53,063 nucleotides of DNA, taken from Desulfurococcales archaeon. Lineage in GTDB: Archaea > Thermoproteota > Thermoprotei_A > Sulfolobales > Acidilobaceae. Shown here piece by piece: positions 18,329 through 27,018 of the stretch. The stretch spans positions 1-53,063 of the forward strand of contig WAOU01000079.1 in NCBI GenBank assembly GCA_015521095.1. The letters are read 5' to 3'. The notes beneath the pieces are model-generated. The model made no database searches and was not told the DNA's origin. It saw only the letters and a program-made list of their open reading frames with translations. Numbering within the stretch: position 1 is the first letter of the stretch; each line of letters begins with the position of its first letter. The position numbers and the translations under genes are program-made.

Positions 18329-19584
18329 GTTAGATCCGAGAAGGTAAGATACGTTATTTTTTCTGGTTTCGACTCTACCTTGCTACCAATCCGGGCACCA
18401 ATAAGTATCTTGACTCCCTTCTCTTCTGCTGCTTGCATTATACGTTGTGTTATTATTCCGTCGAAGACTATTGCATGTGCGGATCCTTCTTCAAGGGATT
18501 TTATCTCGTTGAAGAGGTCTCTGACCTTTACGCGTTTTATCTCGTTCCATTTATCGTCGTAGAATATGGCTTCCAGCGTGCCTTTAAGCTCGTTTATCGT
18601 ATCAATAATCGTCTTTGGTATAGCTGTTATCTCCTTTGGTACTTCGACTTTAGGTTTTGCTACAGCTTTTTCTTTCTCTGGTTTTGCTTCGGGCTTCTTT
18701 TCTACTTTCTCCTCTTTTGGTTTTTCTTTAACTTGTTTTTCCTCTGATGGTTCCTCTAATCCTAGTTGTTTTCGGACGGCATGTGCTGGAACCATTTGAT
18801 TAAGGGACGATGCTATTTCTTTCCCTGTTAGCTGTTCTACCTCCATTCCTTTCGGTGCTCTGGCGACGTAGTCGACGTCTACTTGTAATAGTAGGTTCTT
18901 GAGGATTAGGTCGCCTCCGCGGTCACCGTCTACGAATGCTATGACTTTCTTCTTTTTGGCGAGTTCTTTTATTGTCTGTGGTATTTCTTCACGAGCTCCG
19001 CCCAGGGCTATTACGTTGTCGTATCCGTATTTCATTAGGTTGATTACGTCAGCTCTGCCCTCCACAACTATAACTGTGTCTGCTTTTTCAACTCCTGGAG
19101 ATGCTGGTAGTTTATCTGGTCCGTATTCGATTACTTTGATTTTGGTTGGCTTGGGTTTAGCTTCTGCCTCAGTTATTTTTCGTATTAGATCTTTTACATC
19201 GGGCTCCTGTTCTTTCATTAGTTTAATAAGTTCCTTGCTCCTCTCGATTATTTTCTTGATTTTTTCTTGTCTAAGATCTTTTATCTCTTCGACTTTTATT
19301 GTAGCTGTATATGGCCCTATCCTATCAACAGTCTCTATCATTGCAGCTAGTATTGCTGTTTCTACCCGGTCAAGATTACTTGGTATCTGTATTGTTCCTA
19401 TTGTTTTTGTCCCTTGATACTTGATGTCTACGTGGACTCTGCCAATCTTGTCTTTGTTCTGGAGCTCTTCTAAGTTGAAATCCGATCCAAGGAGGCCTTC
19501 TGTCTGGCCGAATATAGCTCCTATGACGTCGTGTTTGTCTACTCTTCCGTTGACCTCCAGTTTGGCTTTTATCAGATATTTCAT
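18325..19584 (-). CDS. dnaG: archaeal DnaG (TOPRIM primase-like, exosome-associated)
   Basis: 419 aa from ATG 19584. The N-terminus MKYLIKAKLEVNGRVDKHDV and V-I-G-A-I-F-G-Q-T-E-G are diagnostic of archaeal DnaG. The TOPRIM domain has IVVEGRADV near 172 and AFVDGDRGGDL near 214, keeping the acidic residues. A lysine/glutamate-rich linker (about residues 275-320) joins a C-terminal domain. In archaea the protein is tightly linked to the RNA exosome and has primase activity in vitro. GTG 19596 is in frame upstream, but that GTG is part of GGAGGTG, the ribosome binding site for ATG 19584. Convergent with polB, with a 4-nt overlap. Confidence 0.93.
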   Translation of the reverse strand: MKYLIKAKLEVNGRVDKHDVIGAIFGQTEGLLGSDFNLEELQNKDKIGRVHVDIKYQGTKTIGTIQIPSNLDRVETAILAAMIETVDRIGPYTATIKVEEIKDLRQEKIKKIIERSKELIKLMKEQEPDVKDLIRKITEAEAKPKPTKIKVIEYGPDKLPASPGVEKADTVIVVEGRADVINLMKYGYDNVIALGGAREEIPQTIKELAKKKKVIAFVDGDRGGDLILKNLLLQVDVDYVARAPKGMEVEQLTGKEIASSLNQMVPAHAVRKQLGLEEPSEEKQVKEKPKEEKVEKKPEAKPEKEKAVAKPKVEVPKEITAIPKTIIDTINELKGTLEAIFYDDKWNEIKRVKVRDLFNEIKSLEEGSAHAIVFDGIITQRIMQAAEEKGVKILIGARIGSKVESKPEKITYLTFSDLT

Positions 19585-19747
19585 GCTATGTTGCACCTCC
19601 GCATCCTACGTTGTTACTGTCGCGCTGTGGTCATTGTCCAACATGAATTAGAATATACAGGAGAGTATTATAATAATAGTATCATTTTGTGAGCAAAAAC
19701 TAGAAGATAATTATTGGCGAGGCTTGTAGGAAGAATAGATGATGTTA

Positions 19748-20830
19748 TTATCTGGAGATATTAGACATTATTCTCTCGATAAGGGTTCTCGTCTCGGGAT
19801 CACCTAGTAGTCTGCGTCTAACAGGTTCGAGTAGTTCTACGAGTGCCTCTGCTGTTGCTTTCTTGAGATCTGCAGGGTGTAGTTTGCCTTCCTGGAAGTC
19901 TTTAATGAGGTTTTCTATTGAGCTGTATATTATTGTTCCGCCGTATTTTTCGGGTCGTTCAACTACTAGCTCAAATCCATCCCGTGCAAACAGGATATAC
20001 TTGTTTATCTCTATTATTGGGTTGAGATCGACTTGTCTGGCAGGACAATAGGCTTTCTTTATTTTTCTTCGTATTTCTTCTGGTGTATCGTGGAGAAATA
20101 TAGTGCTGTCCGGCTTGCTCTTGCTCATTTTCACATCGGCAAGAATGTCATCGATCTCTTTAGAGGAGTCCATTCTACCAGTGCCCTTTAGACTGCTTAT
20201 AATAGGGGTATGTAGAGCGACGGGTTTCTTTACGCCGAGTTTTTCAGCTGTGTCTCTTGCGAGCATGTGGGCTTTTCTTTGATCCATTCCTCCTAGTGCA
20301 ATGTCTAGGTCCATATAGAATATGTCTGCGACCTGCATTGCGGGGTAGATAAGCTTACTTGCGTCGATTTCGGCTTCACTGGACTTTCTTCCCATTATTG
20401 TGAGGGCTCTTTTTATTCTTGCTAGGCTGTTTTTCTTGGCGACTCGGATGACTAGCGACCAGTATTCTTTGTCTGAGGCTAGTTCTTCTGCATCTACGAA
20501 GTTTATTTTTTCTACTGGTATTCCTAGGGCCTCCATGGATAACCTGATTATCCTGGTCGAGGCCCTTATTAGGTTCATGTCTCCGCCTAGTTTGTCATTT
20601 ATGTATGCGTGCCAGGTGGCTTCAAGGATATTGAAGTCTATTCCGGTGTTTACGAGGTCTTTTACCTTAAATACCCATACTAGCCAGCCAACATGCATTA
20701 GACCGCTCGGCTCGTAGCCTATGTATCCTTTTAGTTTCTCTCCTGATTCTAGCTTTTGTTTCAGTTCTTCTAGTGTAACCACTTCGGTTAGATTTCGGGT
20801 TATAAGCTTCAATTTATCGTCTACATCCAT
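19748..20830 (-). CDS. tyrS: tyrosyl-tRNA synthetase
   Basis: 360 aa, archaeal type. The HIGH-like motif is HVGW in the block GYEPSGLMHVGW near residues 40-51, the tyrosine pocket YMDLDIALGGMDQRKAH lies near 170-186, and the KMSKS loop reads KMSKSKPDS near 230. ATG 20830 is favoured over GTG 20839 because the GTG is inside the CAGGTG binding site. The C-terminal ~60 residues are the archaeal anticodon domain. It stands alone upstream of dnaG on the same strand with a 163-nt gap. Confidence 0.94.
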   Translation of the reverse strand: MDVDDKLKLITRNLTEVVTLEELKQKLESGEKLKGYIGYEPSGLMHVGWLVWVFKVKDLVNTGIDFNILEATWHAYINDKLGGDMNLIRASTRIIRLSMEALGIPVEKINFVDAEELASDKEYWSLVIRVAKKNSLARIKRALTIMGRKSSEAEIDASKLIYPAMQVADIFYMDLDIALGGMDQRKAHMLARDTAEKLGVKKPVALHTPIISSLKGTGRMDSSKEIDDILADVKMSKSKPDSTIFLHDTPEEIRRKIKKAYCPARQVDLNPIIEINKYILFARDGFELVVERPEKYGGTIIYSSIENLIKDFQEGKLHPADLKKATAEALVELLEPVRRRLLGDPETRTLIERIMSNISR

Positions 20831-20861
20831 TTCTAGCACCTGGTCCTTACCCGTTAATGGA

Positions 20862-22265
20862 TTAGCTGGGTTCTATTTGTTTTGCTTGTAGGAACGCCGA
20901 TATTAATCTTGTTTGCTCCGGTCTCAGAGCACGTATTTTCTCGAAATATTTAATTTTATTCATAATATAGAGTTCCCATGAAGGTCGTAGAGCAAAGCAA
21001 ATATAACAACCCAACCTTAAAAAACCATTTTCATACAATGTATTCATTCTATAGCCTTTCGAGAGGATATACAGTATGACGTGGGCACCGGACCAATATT
21101 TGAGAGGTGCAATAACCGGGAGACCCAGATTCTCGTCGATCCTCGTAGGCGGTCTAAGACTCCTCCTAACGCTTTCCGCGTCTCTATCGCCGACAAGAAT
21201 ATACTTGATGTGTTCTGTATTTATCAATCGTTTTACAGTTCTTCTAAGTGCATCAAGCTTTCTTCCAGTACACCACCGGTAACGGGGATCTGGAAGAGGC
21301 ATATTCTCATGTAGTAATCCTTTATCTACATCGGCTTTGGTTTTAACGAGGTTAACTCCGAGTCTCTCTGACAAGTATTCGGCATAGTGTTCGTTTTCGA
21401 CAAAGTCTATGCCAGTATCCACATATACCGCGTATATGTTTGAGGGATCGAAATACTGGGAAGCAACTATTAGTGCTGCGGCGGAGTCTTTGCCACCACT
21501 CAATGGTACGATTACTTTACTGTGTTTATCTGCATTTCTGCTTAGTATTTTGAGGCTTTCTCCTTCCAGGAGTTTTGAGACATGGCCATTGTAGTCTAGT
21601 AATCGATTTAGATCTACTGGAACAAAGTTTTCAGCCGGCCGATTATTGTTCTTATCAATAGGATTATGTAATGTGGGTCTTTGTTTACCTCTCTCAAATG
21701 TTAGCTCTATTCGTCGTAACTTGTCAAAATACACGATGTGTTTTCCTTTTGTATGCTTGAACATTACTGCTACGCCGTCCTTGTTAGAACCGGTTTCGAC
21801 ACCTATTCCTGAGAGTTCTGCTAAGAGCCTGAATCCATTCTTAGTCATTAAGTATGTGTCGCCTTCTGGATGTATAGGGATTTGTGGTAGAAGGGTTCCT
21901 GGCGTGTTAGCGAGTATGAATGAATCTTGATACCACGAGGTTGAGAGACGTAGGTGGGCTCTGCCCCAGTTTAATAGAGACACTATCATTTCGAGAGTGC
22001 TATTTCTCAGCTTACTGGTCTTGGCCATTATGTATGCTGTGAAAGGATGGTTTCTTGTGAGGCTCTCTATACAGGGCTCATGTTCTTTCCTACCTAGTAA
22101 TATAATTGTGAATGGTTCTAGTTCCTCTTGTACTGCGTTGCAGAGTTGTTCGCCACGATATCCTCCCAGGGAGACTATTTCATAGTGATCCTTTGAATCA
22201 AGTATTCTATCTACAGCATGTTGCACTGCGCTTGCATCTTTACGGCTTCTAACTAGTATTTTCAT
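20862..22265 (-). CDS. PP-loop ATPase, PAPS reductase-like, with extra N-terminal domain
   Basis: 467 aa from ATG 22265 (an in-frame GTG at 22289 would add 8 residues). The PP-loop VPLSGGKDSAAAL lies in the second half (near residue 255) followed by VYVDTGIDFVENEHY, the CTGRKLDALRR segment and a GCYIC pair near the end, all like PAPS reductase/adenine nucleotide alpha hydrolases. The N-terminal ~230 residues contain an unusual domain with GYRGEQLC and SWYQDSFILANTPG. Such proteins activate a substrate by adenylation, often for sulfur transfer; this substrate is unknown. It overlaps the upstream small membrane protein by 17 nt, so the two are coupled. Confidence 0.8.
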   Translation of the reverse strand: MKILVRSRKDASAVQHAVDRILDSKDHYEIVSLGGYRGEQLCNAVQEELEPFTIILLGRKEHEPCIESLTRNHPFTAYIMAKTSKLRNSTLEMIVSLLNWGRAHLRLSTSWYQDSFILANTPGTLLPQIPIHPEGDTYLMTKNGFRLLAELSGIGVETGSNKDGVAVMFKHTKGKHIVYFDKLRRIELTFERGKQRPTLHNPIDKNNNRPAENFVPVDLNRLLDYNGHVSKLLEGESLKILSRNADKHSKVIVPLSGGKDSAAALIVASQYFDPSNIYAVYVDTGIDFVENEHYAEYLSERLGVNLVKTKADVDKGLLHENMPLPDPRYRWCTGRKLDALRRTVKRLINTEHIKYILVGDRDAESVRRSLRPPTRIDENLGLPVIAPLKYWSGAHVILYILSKGYRMNTLYENGFLRLGCYICFALRPSWELYIMNKIKYFEKIRALRPEQTRLISAFLQAKQIEPS

Positions 22266-22476
22266 TTTCTTCTTCGACCCGTATGCCACGGAGCATTATG
22301 AGACCTGTGGCGCCTAAAAATGCGCCTATAATTATTGAGATAAATGCCAGGCTCACCCTTATTATTTGGATTAGAAGGTCGGCACTGGATACTAAAACTA
22401 GGTAAGCATAACCCACTCCGATAAACGCTCCTAGAATAATTAGTATGATGGAGACGAGTATTGTCTTGGTATTCAT
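22249..22476 (-). CDS. small two-helix membrane protein
   Basis: 75 aa with hydrophobic helices at about residues 7-30 and 41-63 and an acidic tail (EEENENTS). Its stop overlaps the ATG of the PP-loop ATPase. No family recognised; the coupling hints that it may help locate or regulate the ATPase at the membrane (inference). ATG 22476. Confidence 0.65.
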   Translation of the reverse strand: MNTKTILVSIILIILGAFIGVGYAYLVLVSSADLLIQIIRVSLAFISIIIGAFLGATGLIMLRGIRVEEENENTS

Positions 22477-22564
22477 CTGACCACACCTTCATTCCATGGA
22501 TTAGAAAGGTAGATGATTATAATTTATCCTGGACTAGCTACATGGATATATCATGGTGTAGCAT

Positions 22565-23422
22565 GTGGTTGATAATTCTCGCGAGAAGGGACTTAGGAGT
22601 GCCTCTATTGTAGAAGATAGTGTTGGACGCCAATATCATATAATGGTTGCGCCGGGAGAGGTATCAAGATACGTACTTTTACCTGGTGATCCGGATCGCA
22701 CTGATTTAATTTCCTCTCTGTGGGATAGTAGGAAGCTCATAGCAAGCCACAGGGAATATAGAACCTATACCGGTTATTATAAGGGGACAAGGATCTCTAC
22801 AACGAGTACAGGCATAGGTGCTCCCAGCACCATTATCGCGGTTGAAGAGTTACTTCGTGTCGGAGCAGATACTTTTATCCGTGTAGGAACCATGGGCGCT
22901 ATAAGATCCGAGATAAAGCCCGGAGACCTAGTCATCGCGACAGGTGCTGTAAGACTTGAAGGAGCCTCTAAGGACTACGTTATACCGGAATATCCAGCTG
23001 TTGCCAATTATGAAGTAGTTCTAAGCCTAATAGAGGCAGCGGAACGCCTAGGTGCAAGATATCACGTCGGCATAGTTGCCAGTACAGATACGTTCTATCT
23101 AGGCCAGAGCAGACCCGGATACAATGGATATACCAATAGTGTGTCTGCCACGCGCCTGCCTGAACTAGCCGCTGCCAGAGTGCTAGGGTTCGAAATGGAG
23201 TCCGCTGCTCTTTTCACGGTTTCCTCTATATATGGTGCTAGGGCGGGATGCGTTTGTACTGCTATCGCAAATAGGATTACCAACGAGTTTATACCGGGTA
23301 AGGGCGTAGAATTGGCTTCGAGGGTAGCCTCAGAGGCGGTAACTATACTATCTGAGATAGATAAACGTAAAGAAGGGGTAGGGAAGAAATGGTATTATCC
23401 CAGCCTGTTCCATGGCATATAG
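22565..23422 (+). CDS. udp: uridine phosphorylase
   Basis: 285 aa. The family layout matches bacterial Udp closely: LLPGDPDRT near 37, ASHREYRTYTG near 59, TGIGAPSTIIAVEEL near 80, VGTMGAIRSEIKPGD, the STDTFYLGQ block near 176 and the base/ribose contact FEMESAALF near 214. It cleaves uridine with phosphate to uracil and ribose-1-phosphate. GTG 22565 gives a ~25-residue N-terminal extension; an internal ATG at the residue before VAPGEVSRY is the alternative start. It overlaps the PfkB kinase gene by 34 nt. Confidence 0.9.
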   Translation: MVDNSREKGLRSASIVEDSVGRQYHIMVAPGEVSRYVLLPGDPDRTDLISSLWDSRKLIASHREYRTYTGYYKGTRISTTSTGIGAPSTIIAVEELLRVGADTFIRVGTMGAIRSEIKPGDLVIATGAVRLEGASKDYVIPEYPAVANYEVVLSLIEAAERLGARYHVGIVASTDTFYLGQSRPGYNGYTNSVSATRLPELAAARVLGFEMESAALFTVSSIYGARAGCVCTAIANRITNEFIPGKGVELASRVASEAVTILSEIDKRKEGVGKKWYYPSLFHGI

Positions 23423-24342
23423 CTGTAGGCAATATCAACTTAGACATCAGTGTATCTTTAGACTACTATCCATTGGAGGATTCCCACGTATTCGCGAGAT
23501 CGTCTTGGATAGGCCTGGGAGGAGCAGCTACTAATTACGCGGTAGCAGCCGCCAGTATAGGCCATAGATCGTCGCTAGTAGCAAGAGCAGGAGGAGATGC
23601 TGTAAAGCTAGGCCTAATCGACGAGCTCAGTGCGAAAGGAGTCGATATAGATTATGTACGTATAATTCCACACGAGAAGACAGGAACAGTTATAGTCATA
23701 TTAGTACCCGGAAACTCATCCCGAACAATAATAACCATACGTGGAGCCAATGAACTACTAGACGCCGACATAATTCCGAAAGAAAAACCAGATATCCTCC
23801 ACTTCGCCAGTGTAAGGCCCAGAATAATCTCGTCGTATTGTAAAAGAAATAACAATAATGATGTAAGGATAACCTATGATCCTGGAGGAGAGGCTTACAG
23901 GGCTGGCTCAGAGGTAATCGATGTAATTTCATGTGCTGAGACAATATTCCTGAACGAGAAAGAGCTAGATGCACTAATGAGGAGAGTTGGCGTAGATGAT
24001 CCTCTAAGTTTATTGAAGAACAGGATACAGAGAATAATAATTAAGCATGGCGCTGGAGGCGCTACTCTTATCTCGAGGGAGATCTTACTAACCGCGTCGC
24101 CTCCAAGGGTGGAAACAGTTGACGTAACAGGAGCAGGGGACGCTTTTGACGCAGCGTTCAATGCCTGGATGCTAGAAACAGGCGACATTGTGGAGTCTTT
24201 GAAAGCGGCTGTTGCTGCTGGCGCCGCTAAAATAGTTCGAAGGGGTAGCAGTAATATGCCGTCTAGAAAGAGTATAGAGAGGTTAATGAACTTGGTGAAA
24301 ATAGAGGAGGTTTCAGGCGGTTTGGACAGCCTGTTTAGATAG
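23389..24342 (+). CDS. PfkB-family carbohydrate/nucleoside kinase
   Basis: 317 aa ribokinase-fold kinase. PfkB signature 1 is visible as GLGGAATNYAVAAASIG near 43-59, and signature 2 as DVTGAGDAFDAAFNAWM near 243-259 with the catalytic Asp in GAGD. Overlap with udp suggests it acts on the product of nucleoside cleavage. In Thermococcus a PfkB-family enzyme is the ADP-dependent ribose-1-phosphate kinase of the pentose bisphosphate pathway; that, ribokinase or a nucleoside kinase are the candidates. ATG 23389 has AGGGGTAGGGAAG upstream. Its end overlaps a convergent gene by 30 nt. Confidence 0.85.
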   Translation: MVLSQPVPWHIAVGNINLDISVSLDYYPLEDSHVFARSSWIGLGGAATNYAVAAASIGHRSSLVARAGGDAVKLGLIDELSAKGVDIDYVRIIPHEKTGTVIVILVPGNSSRTIITIRGANELLDADIIPKEKPDILHFASVRPRIISSYCKRNNNNDVRITYDPGGEAYRAGSEVIDVISCAETIFLNEKELDALMRRVGVDDPLSLLKNRIQRIIIKHGAGGATLISREILLTASPPRVETVDVTGAGDAFDAAFNAWMLETGDIVESLKAAVAAGAAKIVRRGSSNMPSRKSIERLMNLVKIEEVSGGLDSLFR

Positions 24343-24612
24343 TGCCTCTCTTAGCTGTTTTACTTTTCTTTCCGGTAGAGGTATTTCGGCTTGTTCTGCG
24401 GCTTTTACTAGTTTGTCTAGGAATTCTATCGGGGCTAGTGCTTCTCTAGGGTTGTCTAGGTCTACTATGAAGACTTGGTTTTTGCCGGGATCGTAGAGTC
24501 TAACTATGTCGACTTGTTTGCCTTCGCGGGTGATCCGATATACGTCTAGCTGGAATAGTCCTAGCTCTCGTACTATGTCCTTGTATATTGTGTAGATTTT
24601 CCTGCTAGTCAT
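24313..24612 (-). CDS. hypothetical protein, 99 aa
   Basis: Soluble, charged, with an N-terminal YKDIVRELGLFQLDVYRI segment and a C-terminal helix rich in Lys/Gln/Glu. The pattern of mixed hydrophobic residues looks like a genuine small domain protein, but I recognise no family. It is convergent with the PfkB kinase, overlapping its last 30 nt, and starts 77 nt before the start of the small HTH-like gene. Confidence 0.6.
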   Translation of the reverse strand: MTSRKIYTIYKDIVRELGLFQLDVYRITREGKQVDIVRLYDPGKNQVFIVDLDNPREALAPIEFLDKLVKAAEQAEIPLPERKVKQLREALSKQAVQTA

Positions 24613-24689
24613 ATCCTATCCACCCTACATCCGCTAGCCCGTCCCAGGGAGATATAAGAGTATTGTTAAGTAATAAGTGGTGGGCGCGT

Positions 24690-24941
24690 ATGAGAAGGAT
24701 GAGGGTTACACTAGATATTGTTTCTTTCGTGGAAAGTATAAGGATCCTGACTGGGAGACGATATATCTCGGTTAAAGACGTATCAAGGATACTAGGCGTA
24801 GATGAGAGAATCGCGGGACGGATACTTTCCAAAGCGGTGAGCATAGGTATTGCTACAAGGGTCTCTAGGAGAACAGTTTTATTCGTCAATGACCCGTGGC
24901 CCGCATCTTGTTGTGCTGATGATAGCAGTATTGATGAATAG
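24690..24941 (+). CDS. small winged-helix-like protein
   Basis: About 83 aa from ATG 24690, which has GGTGG 6-9 nt upstream; an in-frame start at 24663 lacks one. The centre reads ISVKDVSRILGVDERIAGRIL, a helix-turn-helix pattern, followed by a short beta wing. The C-terminal tail has adjacent cysteines. It overlaps the convergent membrane protein gene by 63 nt, the longest antisense overlap in the window. Regulator role is inferred only. Confidence 0.62.
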   Translation: MRRMRVTLDIVSFVESIRILTGRRYISVKDVSRILGVDERIAGRILSKAVSIGIATRVSRRTVLFVNDPWPASCCADDSSIDE

Positions 24942-25133
24942 TATAATTAGCCATAGAATGCTTGTAGCGATGTACAACTTTCTCCCTGTCCTACTGTAAA
25001 CGAATATGCCTAGGATAATAGCAATGATAATGATGATAAGAGATAAAACTCCCCATCTCCATATCTTTTTCACATATATACATTCTTGATTGGTTCTCCG
25101 AGTATCAGATGTTCTATATGATCTTACTCCCAC
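24879..25133 (-). CDS. small two-helix membrane protein
   Basis: 84 aa from GTG 25133, which is preceded by AAGGTG with a 6-nt spacer; a shorter start at GTG 25073 lacks a binding site. A basic N-terminus is followed by two hydrophobic helices at about 29-46 and 56-73. No family recognised. The last 63 nt are antisense to the HTH-like gene. Confidence 0.55.
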   Translation of the reverse strand: MGVRSYRTSDTRRTNQECIYVKKIWRWGVLSLIIIIIAIILGIFVYSRTGRKLYIATSILWLIILFINTAIISTTRCGPRVIDE

Positions 25134-25213
25134 TCACAACACCTTCCATATCTAGTTCTCTATAGGCTAATCAAATTAAGAGTGTAGCCCGCATACAAGG
25201 TCTGGGGACTAGG

Positions 25214-25438
25214 ATGTCTGGAAGGTTATTTAGAGACGAGAAGGAGATCGAAAAGATAATACTGAGAAGCCTGGAGTCTCTAGGACAAATATCGTCGTTC
25301 ACAGAGCTTCTACAGTATTTACCTCCTAATACAGATAGAAGAATTGCCAGGAGAGTGTTTGCTTCTCTAGTTAAAAAAGGAATAATCGTAAGAAGACCCG
25401 ACTACGAGAAAAAACGACTAGTGTATAGTCTATCTTGA
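25214..25438 (+). CDS. small winged-helix-like protein
   Basis: 74 aa, charged, with the pattern of a winged helix: helix pair around residues 8-40 and a recognition-like helix RRIARRVFASLVKKG followed by IIVRR and a wing ending in RLVYSLS. ATG 25214 has GGGGACTAGG upstream. Overlaps the convergent aminotransferase by 9 nt. Target unknown. Confidence 0.65.
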   Translation: MSGRLFRDEKEIEKIILRSLESLGQISSFTELLQYLPPNTDRRIARRVFASLVKKGIIVRRPDYEKKRLVYSLS

Positions 25439-26776
25439 TAGGTCTTTTAGTATATCTGTAATAATCTCTAGTCCTTTCCATAATAGTTCTTCTTCTATTA
25501 CTAGTGGAGGCGCTATTCTTATTGTTGAAACACCTGCTCCTATAACGAGAACTCCCTTCTTGAAACTCCTAGTTATTAGTTCGGCTAGCTCTTCCTTGGC
25601 TGGCGTCTTGGTATCTTTGTCCTTAACGAGTTCCACGCCTATCATGAAGCCTTTTCCTCTGACGTCTCCTATTAGGCTGATTTCATTGGAGAGATCCTTG
25701 AAGTACTTGATTATTTCGTCTCCGAGCCTCGATACTTTGTCGAGTAGCTTTTCTTCTTTAATCACGTCTATAACCGCTGACATTGCTGTTAGCGCGACGG
25801 GGTTTCCTCCAAACGTGGAGGCATGGGATCCACCTGGAAGACTCATGACTTCTCTCTTACCGATTATTGCTCCTAGTGGTAGTCCTCCTGCAATGGCCTT
25901 TGCACTTGCTATAATATCGGGCTTTATGCCCCAGTGCTCGATAGCGAACCACTTACCTGTTCTTCCGAAACCTGCCTGGACCTCGTCGTCAATGAGGAGG
26001 ATGCCGTGTTTGTCGGCTAGGCTTCTTAGCTTAGGGAAGAAGTTTTCTGGAGGAACCACATATCCGCCCTCTCCCTGGATAGGTTCAAATATGAATGCGG
26101 CTACTTCGTTTGGATCGACTAGCTTTCCAAGTATCCAGTCCTCTATGTATCCTATTACTTGCTCGCCACACTCTTCTGGCGTCTCGGCCTTGAATGGGCA
26201 TCTATAGGGGTATGGATATGGTACATGGATTATGTTTGGTACTAGTGGAGAGAAGTATCTGCGTTGTACTGGTTTACTCGACGTAATGCTTAGAGCACCC
26301 ATTGTTCTGCCGTGGAATGCTCCGAGGAAGCCTATTATATAGGGACGTTTGCCCTCGAAGTATCCTCTGGCGATTTTGAGCGATCCCTCAATTGTTTCGG
26401 CACCACTATTTGCAAAGAATACTTTAGCAGGAGAGTTGGGAGCTATTCCGACTAGTTTCTCCGCTGCTATGACTGCTTCCTCATAGTAGAAGTCTGTTAG
26501 GCTAAAGTGGATAAGCTTCTCGGCTTGTCGTTTAATTGCTTCTACGATCTTAGGATGTGTATGTCCGACGTTGCCTACTGCAAGGCCGCTGTTCATATCT
26601 ATATAGAGGTTACCGTCGACGTCTTCTACAATTGCGCCCTTCGCGGTCTTGACAACAAGCGGATACCAGCGGACAAATGACTGCATGAGTAGTTCGTGGT
26701 CTTTTTCCACGATTTCTCTAGCTCTGGGTCCTGGAGGCTCGACTCTAATTAATGGAACACTTGTTTCCCTGGACAC
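25430..26776 (-). CDS. class III aminotransferase (4-aminobutyrate/ornithine-type)
   Basis: 448 aa PLP enzyme. Marks are NSGAETIE near 123 (PLP phosphate), the GAFHGRTMGALS block near 152-163, Asp/Glu in LIDDEVQAGFGRTGK near 261-275, and the Schiff-base Lys293 in SAKAIAGGLPLG. The N-terminus with MQSFVRWYPLVVK is typical of archaeal ornithine/GABA aminotransferases and related amino acid racemases, so the substrate among ornithine, GABA and other omega- or alpha-amino acids is open. GTG 26776 start with AGGTGA upstream. It stands alone and is divergent from a small plus-strand gene. Confidence 0.88.
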   Translation of the reverse strand: MSRETSVPLIRVEPPGPRAREIVEKDHELLMQSFVRWYPLVVKTAKGAIVEDVDGNLYIDMNSGLAVGNVGHTHPKIVEAIKRQAEKLIHFSLTDFYYEEAVIAAEKLVGIAPNSPAKVFFANSGAETIEGSLKIARGYFEGKRPYIIGFLGAFHGRTMGALSITSSKPVQRRYFSPLVPNIIHVPYPYPYRCPFKAETPEECGEQVIGYIEDWILGKLVDPNEVAAFIFEPIQGEGGYVVPPENFFPKLRSLADKHGILLIDDEVQAGFGRTGKWFAIEHWGIKPDIIASAKAIAGGLPLGAIIGKREVMSLPGGSHASTFGGNPVALTAMSAVIDVIKEEKLLDKVSRLGDEIIKYFKDLSNEISLIGDVRGKGFMIGVELVKDKDTKTPAKEELAELITRSFKKGVLVIGAGVSTIRIAPPLVIEEELLWKGLEIITDILKDLSR

Positions 26777-26802
26777 TAGGATTCACCTCTTTAAGTTGAA
26801 TA

Positions 26803-27006
26803 ATGACCTCCTATAAATTTAGGGGGATCCTGTTGAGGAAAACCTGTGAGGGCTTGGAGCTTGTAGAGAAGAAAATTATTAACGGAATTATATCGTTCAA
26901 GTTCAGGATAAAAGGAACTAATATCTATATCAACGTATGGGCTGAGAACATCGAGGAAGCGGCAAAAATAGCTTCTAGCAAAGCTGGAAAACTTGTTAAG
27001 TGCTAG
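26803..27006 (+). CDS. hypothetical protein, up to 67 aa
   Basis: Small mixed alpha/beta-like protein: beta-rich middle (IISFKFRIKGTNIYINVWAE) then the helix IEEAAKIASSKAGKLVKC. No family recognised. The ATG 26803 lies on top of the TATA element of the divergent aminotransferase, so an internal TTG (26833 or 26854) may be the true start. Ends 12 nt before the convergent MoaD-MoaE gene. Confidence 0.5.
   Translation: MTSYKFRGILLRKTCEGLELVEKKIINGIISFKFRIKGTNIYINVWAENIEEAAKIASSKAGKLVKC
26811..26820. promoter_or_regulatory. near-palindromic TATA element, aminotransferase promoter
   Basis: CTATAAATTT followed by AGGGG on the plus strand; the minus-strand reading TTTATAG lies 35 nt before the GTG of the aminotransferase and gives a leader of about 12 nt. 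It is also inside the 5' end of the small plus-strand ORF, so it may serve that gene from a later start. Confidence 0.45.
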
Positions 27007-27018
27007 CACTAACGAAGC

